Shown here: piece by piece, positions 23,546 to 35,991 of the stretch
How the letters are laid out: every line of letters starts with the position of its first letter
How positions within the stretch are numbered: position 1 is the stretch's first letter
Origin: Allolobophora icterica
Lineage: Eukaryota > Annelida > Clitellata > Crassiclitellata > Lumbricidae
Reading direction: 5' to 3'
Assembly (NCBI GenBank): GCA_963556255.1
Contig: OY744604.1
Location: 21,132,566 to 21,196,565 of the forward strand
Length of the DNA stretch: 64,000 nucleotides
Notes under the pieces: generated by a model
The model's database searches: none
The model's input: the letters and a program-made list of their open reading frames with translations, nothing else
Told to the model about the DNA's origin: nothing
Translations under genes and position numbers: made by a program

Positions 23546-24300
23546 CAACCGTGCCAATCAACGTCCCATGCAAACTAAAATTCGTAAGCTTCCAACTCAA
23601 ACTTTCAGTGCACATGTCTTTGAAAACTTAAAAGTTTTAATTTAGCGTACAAGTCTTCATCGCTCGCGTCTTTTTAACTTACATGTTGAAATATTACTGC
23701 GCATATCAGCATTTCACACATCCTAGGAATCTTAGAGGCCTAGTTTAGCATAGGGCCTACGAAACATCAAACTATGCACTTTTGCAAACAAAGAGTTGCA
23801 ATTTAACCATACAAATCATCGTTCCATGCATATTATAAATCTAAAAGTTGTTACTTGAGCATCAGAACATCCAACTCCATCCGCCATTTTACCATAGAAA
23901 TCATTTTCCCATGCATTTTAACCATCCAAAAACGCAATTTTGCTGTAGAAACCTCACCACGTGCATCCAACATGTCTTTGCGGCCAAGAAAATTATAAAT
24001 TTTACTGCTCGATCTTTCACTGCTTTGCCTATGCAATCTAAAAGTGTTAGGTTTAGCGAACAGGCCTTCATCGCGCGCGTCATGGTAACCGACGTGTTGA
24101 AATTTCACTGTATTAGTCAGAATTTCACACACTTTATGAATCTAAATGTCATAATTTCAGTGTAAACATCACAAACTATGCGCTGTTACATGCTAAGAAT
24201 TGCAATTTAACCGTGCAAATCGTCGTCCCATGCAGTTTAAGAATCTAAAATTTGTAATTTGCATTCAGAACACCGACTCTATCTGCAATTGCAAACTAAA
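23546..24300. repeat. Diverged satellite-like flank
   Basis: Motifs of the satellite (AATCATCGTTCCATGCAT, ATTTCACACA, AAAGTTGTAATTT-like) recur at irregular spacing. This is consistent with old units at the array edge. The short frames here have no family features. Confidence 0.65.
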
Positions 24301-24714
24301 ACTATAACTGGTTCGTTTACATAAATTTTGAATGCAAACACGACTGATTATGCTAGAATTGCGCACGTTCGTTAAAAAGTTTATGCGCTAGGGTTCCAAT
24401 TTCGACAATTACAACGCTGTGGCCATTGGTAAATTTTAATTCTCTTCACTTCGTCAAGCATATCCATTCCATTTAAGTCATTAGTTCATACTTCTGTGTA
24501 AACATGGTAGCGAATTCAACTAGAAACTAATAGATGGAGCCACGTGTGCAAATTCCCAACAACAGAACAATGATTTTCTCATCGTCTTCAAATAACTGCA
24601 TAGTCGGACCTACCATATTTGTTAACTTGCTTACTTACTTTCATGCATATTGCGCATGTACTTAAAGAATTTACACGAAAACTTTGTTATTTACATACAC
24701 ACATACACATCTGG

Positions 24715-24803
24715 CCTGAGAGCGCCTCTGAATAGTTATTCTGCGGGAGACGCTTTATAAATTTCTAGATACAATACAATACAATACAATACAATACAAT
24801 ACA
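24715..24803 (+). mobile_element. CR1-like 3' terminal fragment with (ATACA)n tail
   Basis: GAGAGCGCCTCTGAATAG, CGCTTTATAAATTTCTAG and then (ATACA)n match the 3' termini at 34972 and 9175 in opposite orientation. It is only the last 90 bp of an element. Confidence 0.75.
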
Positions 24804-25754
24804 CCAACTATATACAAGCACAAAAATAAACTGAAATATATTTAAATGTACTTAAAATGTATATTTGGTTCAAACTAGTCCATATTATTCAGCTGTCAAA
24901 ATATTAAGTTGCCCATAGGCTATATCTCGTGTAAGAATACAACTTGTAAAACTCATTATAAATATAACTCAACAAATAAAATAAATTAGATTGCATTATA
25001 ATTAAAATTAAAAGATTATTTAAATTTTTTATTACATTAATAGCATAGACTGATCAAATATGTCGCGCAAGAGTACAACTTAGATATATTCGTTTATTCG
25101 TAAAGCATGGTGTCACACCGCACCATGGTACAGCTGAAAATGAGGGAATGAGAGATGATTAACATAATAGACTAGGTGAATAAAAGTGGGAGATGAGTGA
25201 TATGGAGAGAAATGCACATACGCATTCTGGCTGCCTGTGAGGCGCTTAACTCTCAAAGCAGCCGCTAACTTTAAAGTCGGCAGCGCTGGCTTAAAATGAT
25301 GGTAAGTGATGTTACAACGGATAAATTTGAGTCTTTAGGGAGAAACAAAGGGCAGTAATCAGTGGACACGTCCGAGGCAAGTCAGGCCACACGATGATTT
25401 GGCCTTACTTACACTACACATTTAAAATAAAATTGAAATTTAGAATATTTAAAATATTATATAAATATAATTAAAATAATAAAATACTTATTTTTTAAAT
25501 TGCTGCAAGAAATGTCTAATCAACACACGCCTCTCAAATAGGTCGCGCCAAAAACATATTCAAATAAACCGCGCAAGAGTACACCTTAGAATTCAAATAT
25601 AATTAAAATATATTAAGTATAATTAAATTATATTAGATATAATTAAAAGAATTTTCTCTTAAACGCGCGCTAAAACTGACCTTGAAGTTGTACTAAGGTT
25701 GTTATGAATGCAAATGTGGAGCTAGGCCGCGCCCACCCATGGAACTACACTGTG
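24804..25754. other. AT-rich non-coding stretch
   Basis: Blocks of ATTAAAATAT and CGCGCAAGAGTACA recur (about 25062 and 25565), indicating old repeats. No gene seen. Confidence 0.45.
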
Positions 25755-25985
25755 CCCCATAAAAAACACACCAAAAAACTTTGAGGAGTTAGGTCATAAA
25801 AGGCCGACCAATAAGGAACTAGTTCCTGAAAATAATTCAAAGGGTGACCAATGTGGAAGTAGGTCATGAAGTAAGTCAAAAGCGCACCAATGAGAAGTTA
25901 GGTTTTGAAAGTAAGTCAAAAACCGACCAATGAGGAAATAGGACATGAAAGTAGGTCAAAGGCCAACCAATACCATGTGCTTCTA
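25755..25985. repeat. Degenerate tandem repeat of about 45-50 bp
   Basis: GACCAAT-AGGAA-TAGGTCATGAAA-TAGGTCAAA recurs about five times with indels. No element ends are visible. Confidence 0.75.
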
Positions 25986-26239
25986 CTGCGTACAGGTATG
26001 TAAGGCGCCCCTCGTGGCTGCCGTTACTACTATAAAATTATGTATGTTCACTGTACAGCGCAGTGCGGTTAGGGGCGCTTAAATAAAGAAAAGATTATAA
26101 TTATTATTATAAATCAGAAATCAGTATCAAGGTAATAAAAGTAGGTCAAGGCTGAGTTTAAACTATTACTTATTTTACTAACGACACTCCTAAGCCGCTG
26201 ATCTAAGAACTTGCATAGCGCCAGTATATAATGTTTAAG

Positions 26240-26830
26240 GTACCAGGCGATTCGTTGGTATACAGTTACCGTCAACTGCAGTTATCATCAGAACCACCAC
26301 AACCGCAAACCACATTTGGCATATGCCTAGTAGCAATTGCCACTACAACGATCACCACACAAGCCCACCAGCTGCTCTATGGGCAAAAAATTAGATCCAT
26401 AAGAGCTCTGCATATGAAAATATGGGTTTTTTATAGGCTCGACGTGGACTTGCTGGTACTGTGAATATTCACCAGCATTTACGGAATCTGAATATAAGGT
26501 GGCTTCATAACAATAACCAACTATTCATTTCGATAGGCCTGCTAGATAGAACACCATACAAAAAACCTTTGACATATAACAAGAAAAGAAGGTGTACGAA
26601 ATATATCTTACACAACTTAGTGTTCTATAGAATCAAACGATTCGTGAGGTAAAGTTAATCATTCAGAGATATTGGAAACGAGAAAACTGGACTGCGTTGA
26701 ATATTATGATCTACCAGTAAATTGTTAAGTAGGCCTAGACGATAAGTCACGCGATAGGCCTACATCGTCACCAGAATCTTAAAGGCTCGTTTCCTAAAAA
26801 GGCTTAATCCGCTTCAATAATATGGAACGG
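26240..26830. repeat. Segmental duplication downstream of TRIM gene 2
   Basis: Partner of 3340-3905. It carries extra TAGGCCTA octamers at 26730 and 26755; the latter is absent from the partner (GCGATACATCGTC near 3850). Confidence 0.7.
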
Positions 26831-27479
26831 TAGGGTGAACTCATATAAAGTCGGACATCAGGCAATCTCGGCCAAAAATTGTACCAGCCTATCACGCAGA
26901 CGAGACTTCGATCTACTGGCAGCAGTATAATGATTTATATTTACAGAGTGAATGAAACTTAATAAACTTCAAAAGATTGTTTCCAAAATTTTAAGAAATT
27001 GACACGTTTTTGATGTATGTCGAATTTTGAGAATTTTAAAGGTTGACATAGTGAAATCCTTCATTCACTGCTAAGGGTGTATGATAATTTTAATTGCTGA
27101 AGAGGACGAGTTTAAATTTTTATTATATAGATTACATTATGACACCTGTTTTGCGTAACTGATTTGAGCGATATTGAACTAATCTCGCGGTTGAAACTGG
27201 AGCTGTTTGATGTCCATTGTCCAACTTTGCCAAATAGGCTTATTTCAAAGTCGGACAAAATTGTTAAACCCAGCTGATGTGTGTCCGACTTTGTCAAAAT
27301 GAGGTCCACGCTAATGATTCATATTTTGTCACGACAGCTACCCTATGGAATTAGTAATAAACCATGGCTAGGATTCTAAATTTTTGAAATACATGCAAAA
27401 CGAAGAAAATCTGAAGTCACTGAAAACGCCATCTGACAAATAAAAACCCATTATCCAATTGCATGTGAAAACAGGAAGG

Positions 27480-28225
27480 CCATAGCAGTTGAACAGATGG
27501 AGTGAAGAAAAAAATGAAATTAACCATAGAAGAATTTAGAGACCAAAAACGGGAATAAGAACGTTATCGAGAACGTGGGGAATCCCAAAGTCAACTTTGT
27601 GTGACAGAATTAAAGGCAAAGTTAAAGGGTTCAAACATTCTTCTGGTTGGAAGACAGTTCTTTCAGAAAGTGATGAGGAAGAAATTGTGAAACTGATACG
27701 AATTAGTCTAACGCAGTGTTTAATCTAGACGTATTTTGGGGGGGAAATTTACCCCCCAGGATTGAAGTTCCCCCCAGATCTCAGCAATATTGTAAGGCAG
27801 AGACCTTTTTGGGGGGAAATTCCTCCCCCAGAAACCTTGTTCCCCCCAGAACAGAGGGACTAGATTACACACTGGTCTAACGTCATCAGCTGGTTTCCCA
27901 TTAGGCAAACAGGAAGGTCGGTCACTGGCTTAGCAGTTTGCACTAAGGAATGATAACCTAACTGATTGGTTTTTCAAGTCATAAACAGTGGGCAGGCTGT
28001 TAGGCTACTGGTTTCGTGGTTTCATGCAACGACACCCTGACTTAAGTGTGCGCACATCTGAAGCATTGTTTGTTTGTGTGTGTGCCTCCGGTATGAATAA
28101 AGTCATTGTTTCTAAATGGTTTATAACTATTCTGAGTTACTTGACAGACTAGGCATTAAGGATATTCCTTCTCATATTTGGAATTGTGATGAAAGTGGGT
28201 TTCACTTAGTAGTTCCCTAGGTTCA
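27480..28225 (+). pseudogene. pogo/Tigger-type transposase, truncated
   Basis: The plus-strand translation begins with an HTH-like region near 27500. It then has a second DNA-binding stretch (FRGFMQRHPDLSVRTSEAL, MNKVIVSKWF) and the start of the catalytic domain (LGIKDIPSHIWNCDESGF). The first catalytic aspartate of the DDE core is present (CDESG). The rest of the core is lost, with a stop soon after. The MITE 27714-27874 splits the frame, and several stops and frameshifts occur. Confidence 0.85.
27714..27874. mobile_element. hAT-like MITE inside the pogo-like element
   Basis: 161 bp with ends CAGTGTTTAATCTAG and CAGTGTGTAATCTAG. The perfect 8-bp duplication gtctaacg lies at 27706-27713 and 27875-27882. 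G-run and C-run stretches fill the interior. It is younger than its host element. Confidence 0.93.
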
Positions 28226-28723
28226 ATCTTTGTAATAGATGTAGGTAGGCATGAGGGTGTTTGATTGGATTTATTTAAGTTATTTTATTGTTCAGTTTTA
28301 TTTTGCCATTACATTTTGTACATAACCTGATGAAAATCTTTCAGTTTAGCATAGCCTGATTGTCTAACTTTAACATAATAAGGACATGCTAGCACATTAT
28401 TGTCCAAGTTTACCAAACAAAGTCAAAAAGTCAAATTTAGTCAGTTCACTGTACTTGCCACACTCCTGTCCGAGTTTAAATGAAATTGGCCAGGTTTAAC
28501 TGATTCGATTAATTGAATGAGATGATAGGCTACATAATAAACTTTACATCATGTATATATGACTTTCCATTACGGTGTGGCGTCGGTCAGAACAAAAGGT
28601 GTCCGACTTTGTATTAGTTCACCCTATACATTTGAGCTTTGATAACAAAAAATAAGAAAATAAGTTCAAAGCACGCTTAATTTTTCAGATATAAAGACAT
28701 TATTCACATAAATTGCTATAATA

Positions 28724-29603
28724 TTACCTGGATTTATTAAAATCGAAAATTAAAATCTGTGAATTGCTTTCAGAAATATATAGTCGACCATTTGACTCAC
28801 CCTGAAGAATCCTATCTGGAAACTCTAGGCCCATTAAGCTTTGTTTTCCGTCAATTGAGAGAATGTTTCTCTTATATATCAAATCTGAATCCAATAATAA
28901 AGCTCGCCCATTGCAGCGATCACAGACCATCACGAATCCATTTCTGTCGACGGACAAATAGGATGGTTCATCCATTATTCCACGTTTTCCACCGTTTGAC
29001 TTCTTAAGTTTTCCATCTGCATCCACTATACACACTCTATGCAGTTTATCGTCATGTAAGCCATGACAAACCACAAAATGCCCATTGGTAAGTTTTATAG
29101 CATGCAACGGATGAAGAAAACCTGCGTCTGATGATAGATTAATTTCTCGGATCAATTGTCCATCTGGCGAATATTCATTTAATTTATGCTCATTAAAAAC
29201 AGTTAAAATGACATTCGATTCATCTGTAAGAGACAGACGACCAAAATATTCTCCAGTTGACCATTTCCCTCTTAGTGATTCGCTAGGATCAACTTTCAAG
29301 ATTTCTTTCAACTGTCTTTCGCCTTTGTAGTCGAAGATGTAGAGACATTTATTTCTGTTGCAGGATCCTATGTCCAAAGGATCAATTAATTCCTTCAACT
29401 TCCATCGACGACTGAGACTGAATCTAATCAATTCGTAAACTTGAACTTCTGAACTCTTTTCACTCACAACAAATAATTCTTGGTCTAAGATAGCCAATCC
29501 ACGGATCGTTTTCTTTCCTTTTCCTGTTGTGATCGTCTGAACTAAAACTGCATCCGATTTGTATCGAAGTTCGTCTGAAAATAGAAATAAATCCATTAAA
29601 ACT
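28724..29603 (-). CDS. TRIM-NHL gene 2, exon 3: NHL beta-propeller
   Basis: About 292 codons ending SQILIFDFNKSR and TAA at 28724. Blade cores such as GFVMVCDRCNGRALLLD are visible. It is clearly paralogous to 3955-4840. I place the start at the shared TAATAG acceptor, giving the same two-base phase requirement as in gene 1. A consensus donor (CAG/GTAATA) at 28728 overlaps the stop, so an extra 3' exon is possible. It lies 13.5 kb from exon 2, with intervening DNA almost entirely TEs. No stop or frameshift breaks the frame. Confidence 0.7.
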
Positions 29604-29639
29604 CTATTATTACATAATTTCATGACATCTCAATATAAA

Positions 29640-29999
29640 CGACATCACGACATCACAACAACGACGAACTCAGTGATGATGATAAGTGGACAGTAATCAG
29701 TCCAAGATAAACCGAGGTCAACAAAATGATTCAGACACAGAAACGGTCAATGAAAACTAGAGTGACCAAGAGACGCAGACGGACAAAAATACGCAGTCGC
29801 ACAGGGTAACGCAGAGAAAGAGAGAGGAAGAAAAATGAATTGCATCAAGTGCACATACACTGTCAAGTCATCGTAGCACCTGGATCCGGCGTCCATCCAG
29901 CTGTCAGCCATCGGAATCGCTCGCCTTTCATACGGCTTCACTGAATACAGTGACGGAGGTACAAAGAAGAATACCATAAAATCGGCTCCGACTTTACCC
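29640..29999. other. Non-coding stretch upstream of NHL exon 2
   Basis: No gene or known repeat identified. The 152-codon minus frame at 29747-30205 overlaps a plus-strand non-LTR fragment and is not supported. Confidence 0.4.
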
Positions 30000-31050
30000 A
30001 TCCAAAACACAAAACCTCTGGAACAGAACTCTACAGATGCGGTCTCAAATTGACGCAGAACAGCTTCTCTCGTCATTACCGAATTTGGTCTCAAAACACT
30101 TTCTCCATGACCTGGGAGTGCTCTTCGACGGAGAGATATCCATGGCTGATCGTGTGAAATCAGTGTGCAGGTAATGCTTTTTCCAGCTTTGTCAGATTCG
30201 ATCAATACCGCGAAATCTTTCTTTTAGTGTTGCAACGGCTTTTCTCCATTCCTTCGTCCTGTGTCCTGACCCGCCTGCATGGACTATAATTGTGATTTCA
30301 TCTGTGCAGTGTTGCCGAAACTCAGGTTATATTTAAAGTAGTTTAAGGCATTTATATTTAGGCATTAGTTGCTCAATCGGTAATCTTACTGTCAGCTACA
30401 TACAGTCTCTTTGAACACTGGATTTTCAAGTTTGATTAAATCACGATACTACACCCGTGTAATGTTTACCATGACGATCGCTCTAGCTCCAGGAGTTGAC
30501 AGCACAAGGTGAAGGTGACTACACCCGTCATAATTTCTTGAACTTATCCCTGGAAAATCAAAGCTCATCTGCTTTGATCATTCCTTTAAGTGTGTTGAAC
30601 TATCAATCTCTACTTCCTCTTTCTATTCTCTTCATTATGTGTTGTTCGGGATCTTGGAGTCATCCTTGAGTCGACACTTTCATAAAATGTCAGAAAAACT
30701 GCCATTTTTCGGGCGTGCTGTTTCACCACAGAAGAACCAGACAGCCTCGCCATACTCTGGATTCAGCATTACTGAAAATACTGATACGCTGCGTTATTCT
30801 GACGCGAGATGACTACTGCAACTCTATATGCTATGGTCTCACTGCCTTATGGGCGTGGCGCCCATTTATCTTCGAGAGCTCTGCTGCCCTGTTTCGTCTC
30901 ATGATGGCGCTGCCTCCGCTCCGCTGTTCGTGGGGACCTGGTTGTTCCTTTCGCTCACGCAGCTACTATGCGGCGCTTCGCCTTCTCCTGATCGACAAGG
31001 AATGAGTTTACTTTCTCTAGCTATGTTAAGACGTAATGTAATGTAATGTA
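30000..31050 (+). mobile_element. CR1/L2-like retrotransposon fragments (+)
   Basis: LHDLGVLFDGEISMADRVKS near 30100 and VVRDLGVILESTLS near 30645 are the RDLGV motif of the thumb, so two overlapping fragments are present. DDYCNSICYGLT and GVAPIYLRELCCPVS follow at 30800-30890. The end is an (AATGT)n tail at 31025-31052. Heavily frameshifted. Confidence 0.75.
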
Positions 31051-32024
31051 ATAAAACATTAGATTTTATAGGGCGCTTCATAAGAACCTCTCAGAGGCGC
31101 TAGACAGTCTGTGAATAGATGCGTTTTTAGCAGCCGAGTAAATGTGAGAAAGTCTTTAATGAGGATAGTGTCATGAAGTGGGAGTGGAAGTCTGTTCCAC
31201 AGCAATGGTACTGCCACAAACAAGAACCGTTGTGAACACATTGCAATACGAGACTGTGGAACCATCAGGTCCTTCTTTGCAGCCGATCGAAGCATCCGAC
31301 TGTATCGAGACTGGCTGACAAAGCTCGGCGATGTAGTCCGGATCAACTCCAGCCATAGCTTTCCAGACCAGTGTAGTGATCTTGTAACTGATTCTGTCAG
31401 GCACTGGCAGCCAGTGAAGCTCCCGTCGAATGAAGGCAGATATATTTGCTTACCTCGGTAGATCTGCCAGAAGTCGGGCCGCTGCATTCAACACTAGTTG
31501 AAGCTGATGTAGTAGATATCCGGGTAGGCCCAGCAGCACCCCATAACAATGATCAAGCCGAGACAGGACAAAAAGTGCACCAGTGTGGCCGCGGCATACC
31601 TCGAAAGCGTCCTCCGTATGACTCTAATCTGTCTGAGCTCACTGTATCCAATTCTACAGATGTTGTTCACATGGTCACATTGGTCAGTCAGTGTAAGAAC
31701 TTCATCAAGTAGTACTCCCAAATCATGTACTACACTGTAGGTCTCACCAATCAGAAATGAGGACGCCAAATTCTTTGGATCGATCTTCTGCCTCGACGCT
31801 GGCGTGCCGAACCAGATGTACTGTGTCTAAGATGGATTCAAGCGTAGTCGGTTAGATGACATCCAACCCTGGACCTCGTGTAATGCGGAGCGGATGGTAG
31901 CACCACAACTCGACGAGTTCTCAGGCAGGCACGACTGGTACATCTGTAGATCGTCGGCAAAATGGTGTGACCGGGGTCCATAGGAAGCAATGATGGCAGT
32001 GAGGTCCGCTGTGTATATCTTATC

Positions 32025-34017
32025 TGAACATTTATAAAGCGCTTCTCTCAGCAGGGCTATACAGAAGCGCTCTCAACGTGACAGGCCCGTAAACAAGTAA
32101 GTCTTTAGGCAGCGAAGAGAAGCAGGTGTGATCCCCTCTAGAATCCTACTACTGACTGCAGAGGGAAGGTCATTCCATGGTGACACTACAGCGAAGGCCC
32201 GATGCTGGGTCAGGGAAGTCCGCCATCGAGAGACAAAGAGATCAAGCGGACGGAGGAACGAAGAGGACGAGATGAGCGAGCAGAGAGTGGTTTACACATC
32301 AAATCACAGAGATATTTAGGCGCTAAAACCTGCTGGGACTTAGTTACTAAGAGCAAGACTTTAAATCTGATCCTAGACGCCACAGGAAGCCAATGAAGTT
32401 CATTGGTCATGTATGTGGAGATATGCGAGTAACGCGGGAGACGTGCAATAAGTCTGGCTGCAGCATTCAAGACCGACTGCATTGAGGACAGACGCGTCTT
32501 TGGAAGTCCGATTAGCACCGAGTTACAATAGTCGATGCGTGTACAGACAAAGGCGTGCACCATGGTCGCAAAAAACAGTGGTGGATACTGACCTCCTAAT
32601 GGCTCTAAGACGCCTTAGTTGGTAGTAACAGGAGCGAGTCAGCAGTGTTAGGTGCTCAGTGAACGTTAAGGCACTGTCAAGCGTGACACCCAGATCACGG
32701 ACACTAGAGGAGAATGTGAAGTCAGGAAATAGTGAGGCCAGTAGCTGGAGGTCAAGTTTTGACAATTGCTATTTAGTTCCAAACCATATCAATTGGGTTT
32801 TTGAGGGATTAAGGCTAAGTCTATTCGCCAACATCCAGAGGTGGAGATCCCGTGCTAATGACTCCACCTTACCCACCATAGAGACAGGCACGTAACTAGG
32901 ATTTTTCGTTTGGGGGGGCTTAAACCTTGAACATGGCAACATTTATACAGTGTTCATACGAATTTTAGCCGTAAGCATACAACGGCTTGACTTGTTTGGG
33001 GGGGCTTCAACTTCGTTTGGGGGGCTCAAGCCCCCCCAAGCCCAACGCTAGTTACGTCCCTGCATAGAGATCTGCTCAGATGGTGAGCCATGTACTAGAG
33101 CTTGAATATCATCAGCATATAGATGACCCGAAGCTAAGTGTTTAGCCAAAACAGAAGCGATGTCTGCAGTAAACAGAATGTATAAAATGGGGCCCAAGAC
33201 CGACCCCTGCGGGACACCTAGGTCAACCCTAACCCATGGTGTTCTAGTGTCACCCAGGACAACCATCTGTGTGCGGTCAGTAAGATAAGAAGTAAACCAA
33301 AGGAAGGGAGTGCCACATACACCAAAAGATATATGCAGGCGCTGCAGAAGGAGCTCATGATCCACCATATCAAAAGCAGCAGAAACATCAAAAAGTGCAA
33401 GGAGAGACAATTGAGATCTATCAATAGCCGTGTATATGTCAGAGAGGAGTGAGAGAAGAACAGTTTCAGTGGAGTGGTGACCCCTAAAACCAGATTGAGT
33501 TGGAGGCAGGAGTCCTGATTGTTCTAAGTAGGGCACAAATTGAGCAGCAACAAGTCTCTCGAGAGTTTTGGTTAAGTAAGATAAGTTGGAAATAGGCCGG
33601 TAATTTTGACAAACATTAGCATCCAAGTTAGGCTTCTTCAGCGCTGGAAATACTACAGCACGTTTCTGGGATGGTGGAAGATAACCTTCAGAGAGTGACC
33701 TGTTAAACAAATACACAAGAAATGAAACAATGTCATCAAGTACATTAACAATGATGAACGGAGGGAGCGGATCCAGCTCACAAGACTTCTGGTTCGAGGA
33801 ACTGATGACCCGTCGAAGGTCAGCCTCAAGGATTGGGCTGAAACCGTCGAATTTGCAGTCAGTACGAGAGAAATCTGGTAGAGGAGAATCAGCAGTTGTA
33901 GCACGGAGACCCGATATCTTGTACGTCACCATCTTGAGGTAGTCATTCGCAGTGAACGCTGGAGTAGTAGATGAGCGAGAAGCACGACCAAGCAGGACCG
34001 ATATAGTGGACCATAGG
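32025..34017 (-). mobile_element. CR1/L2-like retrotransposon B, inserted in A
   Basis: One long frame (about 34017-33048) carries the reverse transcriptase: NYRPISNLSYLTKTLERL, SGFRGHHSTETVLLSLLSDI, LFDVSAAFDMVDHELLLQRL, GVPQGSVLGPILYILF and YADDIQAL. The frame is then cut by a 178-bp MITE and resumes with ANRLSLNPSKTQLIWFG, SSVRDLGVTLDSALTF and HWLPVASRIRFKVL. The endonuclease part is absent (5'-truncated). The 3' end matches those at 9175 and 34972. Confidence 0.9.
32885..33062. mobile_element. hAT-like MITE in retrotransposon B
   Basis: 178 bp with ends CAGGCACGTAACTAGG and CAGGGACGTAACTAGC. The perfect 8-bp duplication catagaga lies at 32877-32884 and 33063-33070. It interrupts the reverse transcriptase just after the YADD box, so the MITE is the youngest of three nested insertions. 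Confidence 0.95.
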
Positions 34018-34971
34018 CGTTTAGGATGTAGAGGAGCGGTCCCAACACCGGTCCCTGCGGTACACCATACTTCACTAGGGTCCATAGTGACCCATCCTCC
34101 CCCATTTCTACTCGCATGGTCCGCTCTTCTAGGTAGGAGCTGATCCATGACAGCGCCTGGCCAGTGATGCCATATGTCGTGGAGAGTCTTGTAAGTAGAA
34201 TATGATGATCGACGATGTCTCACATCCAACAGCGCCAGTAGAGTAACCTGACCCTGTCCATAGCACCATGCAGGTCCGACATTAGGCGCAGTAGCAACGT
34301 CTGTGTAGAGTGTCCTCTTCTGAAGCCAGATTGGTTCTTAAGCATCAGACCATTTGCTTCCAAGTAGTTTAACAGTTGGACAACCTCCACTCTTTCAATC
34401 AGCTTAGACAGGTAAGTCAGATTGGAAATAGGACGATAGCTGGGCAGGAAATCCGGATCGAGGCCCGCCTTCTTCAGGGATGGTCTGACAATAGCCCTCT
34501 TCTGACTGTCTGGTAGAACAGCCTCATCTAGAGTAGCATTACAGATGAGAGTGATGTATGACAATAAATCCTCCAGCAGCTCACGAAGCAGGAACGCCGG
34601 GACCGGATCGAGTGAGCAGCCGTTCAACGGCGAGGAAAGAATGATTTTCGGAACTTGCGGCTCCGTGACTTTCTGAAAGATATCAAATTGAGTCGTCCCG
34701 AGAGTATAGGTAGGAGGCACAGACCCCCTCAGTGCTCCGACGCACTTCATCAACTTTATCTTTAAGGTGACCTGTCCGGATACTTTAGACAGCTATTATT
34801 CTAACCGCTTTTGAGGGGTTGCTAAAAGGAGCTCTATATAAGTTCAGACACCGACATACTTACATACATACATACATACTAGGCAGACCACTTGGCAATG
34901 CACTTGATGCTCTTCGGATTTCTCAATAGAATATGGAAGGCCGTTTCCATCACAAATTGTATTGTATTGTA

Positions 34972-35384
34972 TTCAGATATTTATAAAGCGCTTCTAGCGG
35001 GCGGGCCATTCAGAAGCGCTCCCACTGCGAGAGACCCCGAGAGAAAAAACAAGTTTTAAGAAAGGTTAAAGAGGAAGATACGTCACTGAGAGAATAGAAG
35101 AACGAACGAACGGAGGAAGCTCATTCCAAAGCGCAGGGCCAATGGAGGCAAAAGACCTAGATTGAGCCAGAGAAGTCCTGACACGGGGAACGAGGAGGTC
35201 CAAACGGTCAGATGAACGAAGAGGACGAAGAGAAGCAGCAGAGTGAGGGCGATGAATTAAGTCACATAAATATTTTGGAGCGAAACCAAGTTGAGCCTTA
35301 GAGACAAGGATGAGAACCTTAAATTGGATGCGGGCAGAAAGCGGGAGCCAGTGGAGTTCTTCTGCCATAAAGGTGGTGATATCG
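34972..35384 (-). mobile_element. CR1/L2-like 3' fragment C
   Basis: An open frame (35066-35368) has EELHWLPLSARIQFKVL and FASIGPALWNELPPFVRS. It ends with the family 3' terminus and a tail of (ATACA)n in minus orientation. It is uninterrupted at the site where copy D (9173-10895) carries a DNA element, so it provides the empty-site reference. Confidence 0.9.
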
Positions 35385-35991
35385 TTGCCTTAACAAACGA
35401 CTGCAGGGTTACAGAGAAAACCTTCGTTTGTTTCTATTTTGAGTAGACTAAAGTTGTACAAGACTAAGAAATGAAAAGGCTTCAATTTTAGAAAAAATAA
35501 TACAATCCAACTTTAATGTTTAAATTTCGTACCTTTGTTTCTGGATCATATTGAAAGTGTAGATTCAACAAGATTTATTTTACAAAACCCAGCATGTTTT
35601 CGAGGCGCTATGCTAAGTGTCTTGATTACAAGAAAACATAAATTCATATATACATAGGCCTACATAGAGTCTGCTAGATTGCTAGAAACCAATAATGTCC
35701 CATAGTAACCAGCAATGTACCTTTGCCCGCCCAAGGCCAAGCGATTTGAATGGATTTTCCTATTCATTTTGAAAACTTAATTTAGCGCTCCCTCAAGGTA
35801 CCTACTCAGAAGCGCTACTTTATCATTACTGTAGGAGGTAATTAAGTGCTCTAGGACAAGTGGGTCCCTCGATTTACTGTTCTAGGTATAAAAAAGAAAG
35901 CGCCGTCAGTCAGAGTGTAGTCGGGTTGGACGTCCATCAGTCGTAGCAGTCGAAATCCAGGAAGCAGAGAGAACAGTCAACCTAACTTCAG
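35385..35991. other. Non-coding stretch
   Basis: No gene or classified repeat. TAGGCCTA at 35655. Confidence 0.45.

Larger units (their letters stand above)
26833..28624 (+). mobile_element. pogo/Tigger-like DNA transposon
   Basis: Flanked by TA on both sides, with inverted ends GGGTGAACTCATATAAAG and GGGTGAACTAATACAAAG followed by TCGGACA (about 26 bp). Several internal TCGGACA/CCGACTTTG motifs lie near the ends. It encodes a broken DDE transposase (27480-28225). TA duplication plus this transposase class assigns it to Tc1/mariner/pogo. It separates TRIM gene 2 from its duplicated flank. Confidence 0.9.
31058..34790 (-). mobile_element. CR1/L2-like retrotransposon A, interrupted by B
   Basis: The reverse transcriptase starts near 34750 with SLDPVPAFLLRELLEDLL, LPSYRPISNLTYLSKLIERV and SGFRRGHSTQTLLLRLMSDL. 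It shifts frame and reaches GVPQGPVLGPLLYIL near 34020. The next motif, YTADLTAIIASYG then FADDLQMYQ, appears at about 32010. The roughly 2-kb gap between these adjacent motifs is exactly element B. The 3' part runs to about 31058 next to an (ATTAC)n tail. Multiple frameshifts make it inactive. Confidence 0.88.

Noticed and set aside
29747..30205. 152-codon minus-strand ORF as a host gene
   Set aside because: It lies antisense to a recognisable plus-strand reverse transcriptase fragment (30010-30200) and has no family features of its own.
33218..34143. Additional short frames within the CR1-like elements as separate proteins
   Set aside because: They are alternate frames of the reverse transcriptase, caused by frameshifts in element A and shadows in element B.
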